A DNA stretch of 64,000 nucleotides from NCBI RefSeq assembly GCF_900113765.1, contig NZ_FOQO01000005.1, positions 124,001 through 188,000 of the forward strand, in the 5' to 3' direction. How positions within the stretch are numbered: position 1 is the stretch's first letter; each line of letters starts with the position of its first letter. Positions 34,881 to 42,361 of this stretch are shown here, piece after piece. The translations under genes and the position numbers were made by a program. The notes under the pieces are model-generated. The model saw only the letters and a program-made list of their open reading frames with translations, made no database searches and was not told the DNA's origin. The stretch is from Parapedobacter indicus (GTDB taxonomy: Bacteria > Bacteroidota > Bacteroidia > Sphingobacteriales > Sphingobacteriaceae).

Positions 34881-35159
34881 TTAAATCACCGGAGATGGCA
34901 TCGTTGCATTCGGATCGTCCATATCCGTGATATTAACTGCCTCCACTGCGGTAATCTCCGGAACTGCCTTCTTGATGGCTTGCTCCAAACCCGCCTTGAA
35001 GGTCATGATGCTCATCGCACATGAAGCACAGGATCCCAACAACTTTAATTTCACTACTTTATCAGCAGTAATTTCATCTATACGCACATTTCCCCCATCC
35101 GTTTCGAGATAAGGCCGGATCGAATCCAACGCCTGTTCTACTCTTTCCCGTATTTCCAT
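34881..35159 (-). CDS. NifU-like Fe-S scaffold domain protein
   Basis: A 92-residue NifU C-terminal-domain protein. The cluster-binding CxxC is in LLGSCASCAMSIMTFKAGLE, and YLETDGGNVRI is the family start. It delivers Fe-S clusters in the cytoplasm. The start is ATG 35159; the open frame's upstream TTG at 35177 lies in the promoter region. Confidence 0.92.
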   Translation of the reverse strand: MEIRERVEQALDSIRPYLETDGGNVRIDEITADKVVKLKLLGSCASCAMSIMTFKAGLEQAIKKAVPEITAVEAVNITDMDDPNATMPSPVI

Positions 35160-35317
35160 AACCTGTTGATTATTCAAAGTTGTAAAGATACGGATAATTT
35201 CTAATTGTCACAATCCTGCAAAGGCGTGGTTTCGCACAAACAATTCTTACTGTTAAAGTCTGTTAAACCGCTTGCTGATTTTCTCTTTTCGGCCTATTTT
35301 GGCCCGTAAAAATTTAA

Positions 35318-35348
35318 TTGACAGGTATTTTAAATTCACTTATCTTTG
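35318..35348 (+). promoter_or_regulatory. bamD promoter
   Basis: TTG (35318-35320), a 20-nt gap, then TATCTTTG (35341-35348). ATG 35353 follows after 4 nt (CAGG), so the message is nearly leaderless. Confidence 0.65.
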
Positions 35349-35352
35349 CAGG

Positions 35353-36243
35353 ATGTTTATAAACAGGCAAATAGTAGCGGTAGCTGCTTTGGTAATGTTC
35401 GTGGCGCTGGTTGCCGGATGTAAAAGCAAATTTGAAAAATTACGTGCCAGCAATAACATCGCCCAAAAATATCAGGAAGCCGTAAAATATTATAATAATA
35501 AAAAGTACAGCAAAGCCCTCATATTATTTGATGACCTGATGACGAAATACCGAGGTCAGGCGGAAGCAGAAGACTTATATTATTATACGGCGTATACCAA
35601 CTACTATTTGCGCGATTATACTTCTGCAAGATTCCATTTCAAGCAATTTACCGATACCTATCCCAACAGTACACGTGCAGAAGAATGCCGTTACATGGGG
35701 GCGTATTGCTATTTTCTTGAATCGCCGAAAACAGGATTGGACCAAGAATACACGTACCGGGCAATCGAAGCCTTACAGCTATTTATCAATCTATACCCCA
35801 ATAGTGAGCGGGCGAAGGAAGCTTCAGACCTTATCCAGCAACTGAGAGACAAGTTGGAAGCCAAGGCCTTTAATAATGCCAAACTCTATTTGGACATGGG
35901 CCTTTCAGACGACTACCGAGCCGCGGTTATTGCCTTTGACAACGTACTCCGTGAGTTTCCCGACACAAAATATGCCGAGGAAATGGAGTTCCTTAGCATC
36001 AAGGCCCAGTACCTGTATGCCAACCAAAGTTCACATAGAAGGCAGGAAGAACGTTTCGAGGAAGCGTTGGATATGTACAATAATTTCATTTCGGCATACC
36101 CCGAAAGCAAGTTTCGCAAAGAGGCAGATCAGTTGAAACGAGATGCAGAAAGCGGTATTGAACGGGCAAGGAAATTCACTACACAGCTAGCTGCTGCTTC
36201 CGAAAGCAAAGAAGAGCAGGCTGCTGAAACACCCCAGAATTAA
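35353..36243 (+). CDS. bamD: Outer-membrane assembly lipoprotein BamD
   Basis: BamD/YfiO lipoprotein of the beta-barrel assembly machine. Lipobox is VAGC (Cys23). The mature part is TPR-rich: ALILFDDLMTKYRGQAEAED, ARFHFKQFTDTYPNSTRAEE and AVIAFDNVLREFPDTKYAEE. The 296-residue length fits Bacteroidetes BamD. The start at 35353 follows from the promoter just before it; the open frame extends to 35272. First of the bamD-rpoZ-coaBC cluster. Confidence 0.93.
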   Translation: MFINRQIVAVAALVMFVALVAGCKSKFEKLRASNNIAQKYQEAVKYYNNKKYSKALILFDDLMTKYRGQAEAEDLYYYTAYTNYYLRDYTSARFHFKQFTDTYPNSTRAEECRYMGAYCYFLESPKTGLDQEYTYRAIEALQLFINLYPNSERAKEASDLIQQLRDKLEAKAFNNAKLYLDMGLSDDYRAAVIAFDNVLREFPDTKYAEEMEFLSIKAQYLYANQSSHRRQEERFEEALDMYNNFISAYPESKFRKEADQLKRDAESGIERARKFTTQLAAASESKEEQAAETPQN

Positions 36244-36257
36244 CACATTGAAAAGAT

Positions 36258-36593
36258 ATGAGTACTCAAATAAGCAAAGTCGTCCCGAATAGCACCGTAA
36301 CCCGTGACTTGAGGGACCTGGACAAGAAAACCGATAACCTTTACGAATCGATTGTCATCATCAGCAAGCGTGCCAACCAGATTGCCGTGGATGTGAAAGA
36401 AGAGCTGAATGGTAAGCTGGCTGAATTCGCCACGACCAACGACAACCTGGAAGAAGTGTTTGAAAATCGCGAGCAAATCGAAATCTCCAAACATTACGAG
36501 CGTTTACCCAAACCTTCCTTGGTTGCGATCGATGAGTTTCTGAATGATAAAGTATACTTCAGAAATCCCGCGAGGGAAAAAGATGAAGAATAG
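36258..36593 (+). CDS. rpoZ: RNA polymerase omega subunit, Bacteroidetes type
   Basis: A 111-residue Rpb6/omega-like protein. The conserved core is DLDKKTDNLYESIVIISKRA and ANQIAVDVKEELNGKL; the C-terminal extension HYERLPKPSLVAIDEFLNDK is seen in Bacteroidetes omega. It assists polymerase assembly. It is 14 nt after bamD and overlaps the next start by 1 nt. Confidence 0.9.
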   Translation: MSTQISKVVPNSTVTRDLRDLDKKTDNLYESIVIISKRANQIAVDVKEELNGKLAEFATTNDNLEEVFENREQIEISKHYERLPKPSLVAIDEFLNDKVYFRNPAREKDEE

Positions 36594-37795
36594 TGTCCGT
36601 CGGGGGAAAGCATATTCTGCTAGGCGTATGCGGTAGTATTGCCGCTTACAAGTCGGCTCATTTGACCCGCCTGTTAGTCAAAGCCGGTGCCAGTGTGCAG
36701 GTCGTGATGACTCCCGATGCCACACAATTTATCACACCACTTACCCTTGCCACGCTGTCGGGTAATCCTGTGTTGGTGGATTACTTTGATGCCAAATCCG
36801 GCGAATGGAATAATCACGTGCAGCTTGCCCTCGACGCGGACGCCCTTTTGGTAGCGCCGGCAAGTGCCAATACACTCGCCAAGTTTGCACACGGAGGTTG
36901 CGATAATCTTCTTTGTGCGATTTACCTGTCTGCCAAAAGCCCTGTTTTTATCGCTCCTGCAATGGATCTGGATATGTGGGCCCATGGAAGTACCCGCTCA
37001 AATATCTCGCGTCTCCGATCGTTCGGAAATCATATCATCCCTCCCGCAAACGGCGCGCTAGCCAGCGGGCTGAGTGGAGAAGGCAGGCTTGCAGCGCCCG
37101 AAGAAATTCTCGCAGCGTTAACTGCTCATTTTGGCGAAGGCCTTCCATTGGCAGGTAAAAAAGCACTCGTTTCTGCCGGTCCAACCTATGAGGCCATTGA
37201 TCCGGTGCGCTATATCGGTAATCACTCCAGTGGGAAAATGGGCTACGCTATTGCATCCAAATTACGCAATCTGGGAGCCGATGTAACCTTGGTAAGTGGC
37301 CCTTCTGCATTAGTTCGCCCCGAAGGAGTGACCTTTTTTCCCGTGACAACCGCCGCCGAAATGCTGGAGGCATGTCTCCGGTATTTTCCGTCTGCTGATA
37401 TCACGATCATGAGCGCGGCTGTAGCCGATTACACGCCGAAAACCGTGGCCGATCAAAAAATCAAGAAAGCCGAACAACACCTGACCCTCGAACTGGTAAA
37501 AACAACGGATATATTGGCTACGCTTGGAAAATCAAAACGGAACGATCAAATCCTCGTGGGTTTTGCACTGGAAACGCAGAATGAACAGGCAAATGCCCTG
37601 GAGAAGCTCCGTCGGAAAAACCTCGATTTCATTGTACTCAACTCCATGCGCGACGAAGGCGCTGGGTTTGCAGGCAACGAGAATAAAGTGACACTTATCG
37701 ACAAAAACGGCGACCGCGAGGCGTTTGAACTGAAACCGAAGGAGGACGTGGCCGGGGATATCTGTTCCCGCGTCATACGATTACTTGCTTCCTGA
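36593..37795 (+). CDS. coaBC: Bifunctional phosphopantothenoylcysteine decarboxylase/synthetase
   Basis: Two-domain coenzyme A enzyme of 400 residues. The N-terminal flavoprotein decarboxylase has ILLGVCGSIAAYKSAHLTRL and APAMDLDMW; the C-terminal synthetase has VSAGPTYEAIDPVRYIGNHS and AAVADYTPKT. The start is GTG 36593, overlapping the rpoZ stop by one base (TAGTG). Its 3' end overlaps the convergent LacI gene by 23 nt. Confidence 0.95.
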   Translation: MSVGGKHILLGVCGSIAAYKSAHLTRLLVKAGASVQVVMTPDATQFITPLTLATLSGNPVLVDYFDAKSGEWNNHVQLALDADALLVAPASANTLAKFAHGGCDNLLCAIYLSAKSPVFIAPAMDLDMWAHGSTRSNISRLRSFGNHIIPPANGALASGLSGEGRLAAPEEILAALTAHFGEGLPLAGKKALVSAGPTYEAIDPVRYIGNHSSGKMGYAIASKLRNLGADVTLVSGPSALVRPEGVTFFPVTTAAEMLEACLRYFPSADITIMSAAVADYTPKTVADQKIKKAEQHLTLELVKTTDILATLGKSKRNDQILVGFALETQNEQANALEKLRRKNLDFIVLNSMRDEGAGFAGNENKVTLIDKNGDREAFELKPKEDVAGDICSRVIRLLAS

Positions 37796-38825
37796 CTCTC
37801 GGTCCACTCGAATCCCGGATATCCAACCGCGCCGGCAATCTCACCGTCTCATACCCCTCGGGTATGCCCTTATGAGTAATCAGACTGATCAGTTTTTCCG
37901 CAGCCAGCCGACCGATTTCGAGTGCCGGCTGATGTAAGGTAGAAAGGGGAGGGGTAAGTACATCGGCCAATTCCGTATTGCTGAAGCCAATCAGCGCAAT
38001 GTCCGCAGGGATACGCCGTCCCATTTCATGGAGCACGCTGAGACTGAGGGTAGAGAGCTGGTCTGTCGCCGTAAAAAGTGCATCCGGAGGTTCCGCTAGC
38101 TCAAAGAGGGATTGAATGCCAGCCCGTACACAGTCTTTTAGTGTTTCGCCCGCACTCGACAGGCATAACCGCACAAGCGCCTCCCCATATGTTAGGTGGT
38201 TTCTTTTTAGGGCGTCCAAATAGCCCGCACCCCGTTGCGATGCGAAATGGACGTCCGGACCAATATTAAGCATAGCGATACGCCGGTATTTATTCGCAAT
38301 CAAATGTTCTGTTGCTTGAAACGCCGCTTGGTAATTATCAATGCCCACCTGATCCGATTCAAATCGCTCACTGATCCGGTCAAACAATACGATCGGCATA
38401 CCGGCCTCCCTCAATGCTAGAAGATGCTCAAAACCCACTGTTTCCGCAGAGGGCGATATTAGAATGCCCTCCACGCCTCTTGCTTCGAGCTGTTTAAGAC
38501 ATGATTTTTCCTGGACCAGCGACTCTTTGCTCTGCATGATAATCATATCATACCCCGCTTGGGTACAAGCTCCATCAATACCATCCAGCATCCGGGATAC
38601 GAAGCTATTATCAATGGAACAAATTACTACGCCAATGGAACCACTTTTGCCTTCTTTTAGGCTCTTGGCCATTCGGTTGGGCAAATAATGATTGGCACGG
38701 GCATACGTAATCACCCTTTCCTTAGTGTCCTCGCTTATCTCGTAACTGTCACGCAATGCCTTGGATACCGTCGAAACGGATAACTCCAATGCAAGGGCAA
38801 TATCCCGTAAAGTCATCTGAGGCAT
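37773..38825 (-). CDS. LacI-family transcriptional regulator
   Basis: A 350-residue regulator; helix-turn-helix TLRDIALALELSVSTVSKAL at ~4-23, hinge PNRMAKSLKEGKSGSIGVV, then the sugar-binding-like domain. ATG 38825 (MPQMTL) is the start; the open frame continues upstream to 38885 without family similarity. A 12-bp palindrome lies 55 nt upstream and may be its own operator. No sugar genes are adjacent, so the regulon cannot be inferred. The 3' end overlaps coaBC. Confidence 0.93.
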   Translation of the reverse strand: MPQMTLRDIALALELSVSTVSKALRDSYEISEDTKERVITYARANHYLPNRMAKSLKEGKSGSIGVVICSIDNSFVSRMLDGIDGACTQAGYDMIIMQSKESLVQEKSCLKQLEARGVEGILISPSAETVGFEHLLALREAGMPIVLFDRISERFESDQVGIDNYQAAFQATEHLIANKYRRIAMLNIGPDVHFASQRGAGYLDALKRNHLTYGEALVRLCLSSAGETLKDCVRAGIQSLFELAEPPDALFTATDQLSTLSLSVLHEMGRRIPADIALIGFSNTELADVLTPPLSTLHQPALEIGRLAAEKLISLITHKGIPEGYETVRLPARLDIRDSSGPRVRKQVIV

Positions 38826-38871
38826 GGTACCAACTAAATAAAAGGATAAAGATAAGCATTCCTCGGCAAAG

Positions 38872-38917
38872 TCGCGGTTTCGCAACGTTGCGTCTCAGCA
38901 ATTTCGCGGTTTCGCAA
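38872..38917. repeat. Direct repeat around an operator-like palindrome
   Basis: TCGCGGTTTCGCAA occurs at 38872-38885 and again at 38904-38917, and shorter AATTTCGC copies continue to about 38945. Between and partly in the first copy is the perfect palindrome CGCAACGTTGCG (38881-38892), similar in form to LacI/PurR-type operators. It is 47-92 nt upstream of the LacI start. Confidence 0.45.
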
Positions 38918-38968
38918 TTCTTCAATTTCGCAGCATAACAATTTCGAAAATCAACGGATAAAAAGCCC

Positions 38969-38976
38969 TATCTTTG
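38969..38976 (+). promoter_or_regulatory. -7 box upstream of the structured leader
   Basis: TATCTTTG matches TAnnTTTG. Transcription would start about 5-7 nt later, giving a leader of roughly 105 nt that includes the structured element at 39002-39056. Confidence 0.55.
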
Positions 38977-39001
38977 TCCTACACGTCTTTATCACAGTGC
39001 A

Positions 39002-39056
39002 TGAAACCTGTCGTGTCAGCGTCTTCTGACAAAAGGCGATGAACCTGCGGGTTCCA
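39002..39056 (+). ncRNA. Structured 5' leader element, copy A (candidate cis-regulatory RNA)
   Basis: Outer helix TGAAACCTGT (39002-39011) pairs with GCGGGTTCCA (39047-39056), with one A-C mismatch and two G-U pairs. An 8-nt by 8-nt internal loop (CGTGTCAG and ATGAACCT) separates it from a hairpin, CGTCTT (39020-39025) with AAGGCG (39033-39038) and a 7-nt loop. The same fold with changed bases recurs at 63910-63962. A start codon follows 29 nt later. An alternative TGTCAG/CTGACA stem (39014-39031) could form instead, as in a switch. No riboswitch class I know fits. Confidence 0.6.
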
Positions 39057-39085
39057 TCAGACCGTTAACGAATAAATATGTGCTG

Positions 39086-39316
39086 ATGAATAAATATGTT
39101 CAAAGAGGAATTTTGGGTGCTTCGCTGGGCGTAGCATTGTGCATATTAGGACTCTTTCTCATGGGAAGGGAAGCGTCCGTCTATAAATGGGTACTGGCAT
39201 CGGGGGTAATCGTGTTTGGTATTGGATTCCTGACCCTACTCTATGGCCTCATCCGAAAAATAGAACGCCGGAGTATCCTCGAAGACCGCAGGGAGCGACA
39301 GCAAAACAATGAATAA
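39086..39316 (+). CDS. Small two-helix membrane protein, unrecognised
   Basis: A 76-residue protein (MNKYVQRGILGASLGVAL) with two hydrophobic helices, about 7-27 and 36-56, and a charged C-terminus rich in Arg, Glu and Asn. A GTG at 39080 is also in frame. GAATAAATATG occurs twice around the start. It is the first gene after the structured leader and overlaps dgkA by 8 nt. Family and function are unknown. Confidence 0.65.
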   Translation: MNKYVQRGILGASLGVALCILGLFLMGREASVYKWVLASGVIVFGIGFLTLLYGLIRKIERRSILEDRRERQQNNE

Positions 39317-39674
39317 GCACCGCCAAAATCCGTTTATCAATGCGCTAAGAGGGATTTTCGAAACCTTTCGCAGTGAACGGAATTTCAAAATTCACCTCGG
39401 TTGTGCCGCCTTAGCCATTGCCTTGGGAATTTGGACCCGTTTGTCTGCGTCAGACTGGCGATGGATTGCGCTATGTATTACCGTGGTGTTTGTACTTGAG
39501 TTGTTAAACACCGCCCTGGAGGCTGTGGTCGACTTGCTGTCTCCAAACTATCATCCCTTAGCAAAGAAAGCGAAAGATGCCGCAGCAGGGGCTGTGTTAG
39601 TCGGCGCTATTTTCGCGCTGATCGTCGGGGCATCCGTCTTCTTGCCCAAATTGAGGGTTTATTTTTTCGAATAA
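39309..39674 (+). CDS. Diacylglycerol kinase, prokaryotic type
   Basis: A 121-residue DgkA-type integral membrane kinase with three helices. Catalytic and metal-binding residues are in ELLNTALEAVVDLL and AKDAAAGAVL; FRSERNFKIHL is the typical N-terminal segment. The substrate may be diacylglycerol or undecaprenol. It overlaps the upstream small gene by 8 nt; recO follows after 1 nt. Confidence 0.92.
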   Translation: MNKHRQNPFINALRGIFETFRSERNFKIHLGCAALAIALGIWTRLSASDWRWIALCITVVFVLELLNTALEAVVDLLSPNYHPLAKKAKDAAAGAVLVGAIFALIVGASVFLPKLRVYFFE

Positions 39675-39675
39675 T

Positions 39676-40398
39676 ATGCAGCATAAAACCCGTGGCATAG
39701 TCTTGAAAACCACTAAATATGCGGAAAGTAGTGTGGTGGTGCAGGTGTTCACCGAAAAATTTGGGCTGCAGTCGTATATTGTCAACGGTGCCCGCAAGCC
39801 AAAGGCCAAGATCGGAACAAATGTCTTGCAACCCCTGCACCTCCTTGATATGGTCGTTTATCACCGCGAAAATGCTTCGTTACAGCGCATTTCCGATGCC
39901 CGTCAGCTGCCTCCGTTGCTCAGTATTCCCCATGATATCATCAAACGTACCGTCGCGCTGTTCCTCAATGAAGTGCTCTACAAAAGTCTTCGTCAGCAGT
40001 CTGCGGATGAACCGCTCTTCGATTATCTTTTTTACGCAATCTCGTGGTGGGATGCGACGGACAAACCGGTGCCCAATTTCCATCTTTTTTTCCTCATCAA
40101 ACTTTCACGTTACTTGGGGTTTAGCCCCACCTTACCTAAATCAGGCGAATCTTTTTTTGATTTAAAAGACGGTATTTTTTGCCATGCACTGCCCGCACAT
40201 ACCTGGGTACTGCAAAACCCGCAAACAGCTTCTTTTGCTCGTCTACTTACGTGTTCATTCGAAGAGTTGGCTTCACTACAGATTCCTTCGTCCGATCGAC
40301 GCATTCTGCTCGGGAAAATCCTTGATTTCTATCGATTGCACATTGATCACTTGGGTGAAATCCATTCACATAACATCCTGGAAGAAGTGTTTCGTTGA
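39676..40398 (+). CDS. recO: DNA repair protein RecO
   Basis: Recombination mediator of the RecFOR pathway, 240 residues. The OB-fold N-terminus MQHKTRGIVLKTTKYAESSV and YIVNGARKPKAKIG are typical; no zinc-finger CxxC is seen in the C-terminal half. It is 1 nt after dgkA. Confidence 0.93.
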   Translation: MQHKTRGIVLKTTKYAESSVVVQVFTEKFGLQSYIVNGARKPKAKIGTNVLQPLHLLDMVVYHRENASLQRISDARQLPPLLSIPHDIIKRTVALFLNEVLYKSLRQQSADEPLFDYLFYAISWWDATDKPVPNFHLFFLIKLSRYLGFSPTLPKSGESFFDLKDGIFCHALPAHTWVLQNPQTASFARLLTCSFEELASLQIPSSDRRILLGKILDFYRLHIDHLGEIHSHNILEEVFR

Positions 40399-40508
40399 AT
40401 ATGGCCACCTAACTTTGTTCAGCAACTCATGGGTAAAAGGAATAGTCAAACAAAAACGGCTCCCGGTTGTTTCAGGAATAAGTAGGTTGATAACCAATCT
40501 GTACGCCC

Positions 40509-40739
40509 ATGTGGAACGAAGAAAATAACAAGCTTTATCAGTCGTTCACCTTTCGGGATTTTTCCGAAGCGTTTGCCTTTATGGCCCGGGTCGCCCTGCT
40601 AGCCGAGCAGCACAACCATCATCCCACGTGGACCAACACCTGGAACAAAGTGGAAATCTGGTTGACCACGCACGATGCAGGCGATACAGTGACTGAGAAA
40701 GACCGCAAACTTGCCCGTGCAATAGATGACCTACAGTAA
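40509..40739 (+). CDS. Pterin-4a-carbinolamine dehydratase
   Basis: A 76-residue PCD/DCoH-like enzyme. The active-site histidines are in AEQHNHHPTW, followed by WNKVEIWLTTHDAGDTVTEKD, a classic family ending. It recycles pterin cofactor or acts in pterin metabolism. The AI-2E-family gene follows after 6 nt. Confidence 0.92.
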   Translation: MWNEENNKLYQSFTFRDFSEAFAFMARVALLAEQHNHHPTWTNTWNKVEIWLTTHDAGDTVTEKDRKLARAIDDLQ

Positions 40740-40745
40740 ACGCCG

Positions 40746-41828
40746 ATGAAAAATAACGCCATTGCGCGGTTCAATCAGGTTTTGCTGTTTATGGTATTGG
40801 TATTTGCCCTGCTTTATTTTGCGAAGCCCTTCCTCATTCCCGTAGCCATCGGCGGGATGATGGCCATGCTGTTGGTACCTGTTTGCAAACGTATGGAACA
40901 ACGTGGTGTTCCCCGAGGATTAGCCGCTGTCATTTGTGTCCTGCTTACGCTTGTCCTGTTGCTCGCAGGCGCCTATCTTTTATTTCATCAGCTGATTGAG
41001 CTCGGAAAAGATCTGCCGATGATCGGTAGAAAACTGAACGAAATGCTCAATTCGGGACACGATTTTATCTCTGAACGTTTCCAGTTGCCCGTTGCCAAGC
41101 AAAAAGAATACCTGCAAAGCCAAATTGCCGGATTATCAAATCTGGCGGGTCAATTTATCGGCGATATATTTCGGTTTATTCTTTCTTTTTTAGTGCATAT
41201 ACTGATTATCACCGCCTATTCCGTGCTATTACTGATTTACCGCCGCCGTATCAAAAATTTCGTGCTGTCTCTGGTTTCCTATTACGCCGGTGAGACACGC
41301 GTTGCTGAAGCCCGGGATGTCGTTGATAAAACTGCAGCCGTGGCCAGTGCCTACCTCGCAGGTGTATTTTTGGTCGCGCTTATATTCTCCGTCATTAACA
41401 CCATCGGATTGACAATTATAGGCATAGAAAATGCGCTGTTTTTTGGTGTAATGGTTGCAACCATCAATATCATCCCCTATATCGGCTCGGTAGTCGGCAG
41501 CACCGTTGTTGTTATTTACACGCTCATTACCTGTGACTCACTGCTTACACCGGTTATCGTAGCTTTCTTTTTTATCGTTATGCAACAGATAGACAGCTAT
41601 ATCCTCACGCCAAAAATCACCGGAGGAAAAATACAACTGAATGCCCTGTTTACCCTGATGGCACTTCTATTGGGCAGTTTGGTCTGGAATGTGGCTGGCA
41701 TGATTCTGTTTGTTCCGTTCTTGGGCGTGGCAAAGGTGATTTTTGATCACGTAGACGCTCTGAAACCCTACGGAAACCTAATCGGCGACAGAGATACAAA
41801 AAATAAAAAACCGGCTATCAGTCGATAG
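40746..41828 (+). CDS. AI-2E-family membrane transporter
   Basis: A 360-residue AI-2E/TerF-like permease with 7-8 hydrophobic segments, including LFALLYFAKPFLIPVAIGG-like and FFGVMVATINIIPYIGSVVG and the C-terminal LLGSLVWNVAGMILFVPFL. Some members are Na+/H+ antiporters, others export autoinducers; the substrate here is unknown. Its stop codon lies inside the csp terminator hairpin. Confidence 0.9.
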   Translation: MKNNAIARFNQVLLFMVLVFALLYFAKPFLIPVAIGGMMAMLLVPVCKRMEQRGVPRGLAAVICVLLTLVLLLAGAYLLFHQLIELGKDLPMIGRKLNEMLNSGHDFISERFQLPVAKQKEYLQSQIAGLSNLAGQFIGDIFRFILSFLVHILIITAYSVLLLIYRRRIKNFVLSLVSYYAGETRVAEARDVVDKTAAVASAYLAGVFLVALIFSVINTIGLTIIGIENALFFGVMVATINIIPYIGSVVGSTVVVIYTLITCDSLLTPVIVAFFFIVMQQIDSYILTPKITGGKIQLNALFTLMALLLGSLVWNVAGMILFVPFLGVAKVIFDHVDALKPYGNLIGDRDTKNKKPAISR

Positions 41829-41833
41829 CCGGT
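41810..41833 (-). terminator. Rho-independent terminator of csp, overlapping the AI-2E gene end
   Basis: Perfect 10-bp stem ACCGGCTATC (41810-41819) with GATAGCCGGT (41824-41833) and a 4-nt loop. The A-rich tract before it on the plus strand reads as a T-tract on the minus strand, so it ends csp transcription; it may also stop the convergent AI-2E transcript. Confidence 0.85.
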
Positions 41834-41865
41834 GAAATACAATAAATATAGTTGAAAAATAATAC

Positions 41866-42057
41866 TTAGATTACTTTAACATTTACCGCATTTAAACCTT
41901 TTCTGCCTTGTTCTACATCATACGAAACGTTGTCATTTTCGCGGATTTTGTCGATAAGGCCCGATGAGTGAACAAAAATTTCACTTTCACCGGAATTGGG
42001 GACGATAAAACCAAAACCTTTGGTTTCATTGAAGAATTTAACTACTCCTTCTGCCAT
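41866..42057 (-). CDS. Cold-shock-domain protein
   Basis: A 63-residue CSD protein. RNA-binding motifs are KGFGFIV and EIFVHSS; it starts MAEGVVKFFNETKGFGF. These proteins bind single-stranded RNA and DNA as chaperones. It has a clear promoter and a leader of about 25 nt. Confidence 0.96.
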   Translation of the reverse strand: MAEGVVKFFNETKGFGFIVPNSGESEIFVHSSGLIDKIRENDNVSYDVEQGRKGLNAVNVKVI

Positions 42058-42086
42058 TGTATTGAAAAATTAAAAATATTAAAACT

Positions 42087-42116
42087 CAAATGTATGTATA
42101 ATTATTTGTAAACCAA
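42087..42116 (-). promoter_or_regulatory. csp promoter
   Basis: On the minus strand, TTG (42114-42116), a 19-nt gap, then TACATTTG (42087-42094), a full match to the Bacteroidetes consensus. Confidence 0.75.
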
Positions 42117-42143
42117 GCAAAAATATTTACAATAGAATAGTAT

Positions 42144-42170
42144 ACATTTAACTGTTAGGCGGTTAAATGT
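42144..42170. promoter_or_regulatory. Inverted repeat between csp and acnA
   Basis: ACATTTAAC (42144-42152) and GTTAAATGT (42162-42170) are exact complements around a 9-nt spacer. It lies upstream of the csp promoter and 192 nt upstream of acnA. Confidence 0.4.
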
Positions 42171-42361
42171 CATTAATTTTCATTAGTTTAGCACATCACG
42201 CTTACAGGCAAATGCATAAAGAATAAGCGGAAAACATTTCTGCTACTTTAGAAGTAATTATTAGCAGAATCCTGCTTATTTAATCTACTAAGGCTAGATC
42301 TTTTACAGTGGATCCATTTAGAATACAAAATATCGATTTATTAATACGCTAACTAAACATC

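Larger units (their letters stand above)
42058..42361. other. Divergent intergenic region csp / acnA
   Basis: A 304-bp region. It holds the csp promoter (42087-42116), an inverted repeat (42144-42170) and a short AGCAG/CTGCT hairpin (42263-42276). No convincing acnA promoter box was found. Confidence 0.5.

Noticed and set aside
39002..39056. Known riboswitches (SAM-I/II, TPP, cobalamin, preQ1, fluoride, ZTP, glutamine) or hammerhead, twister and pistol ribozymes as identity of the repeated fold
   Set aside because: Their consensus core sequences as I remember them are absent; similarity was limited to short words such as GATGA or GGTGCAA.
40430..40486. 18-codon ORF starting MGKRNSQTK between recO and the pterin dehydratase
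   Set aside because: No Shine-Dalgarno sequence, only a chance-length frame despite a TAACTTTG box upstream (40410-40417).
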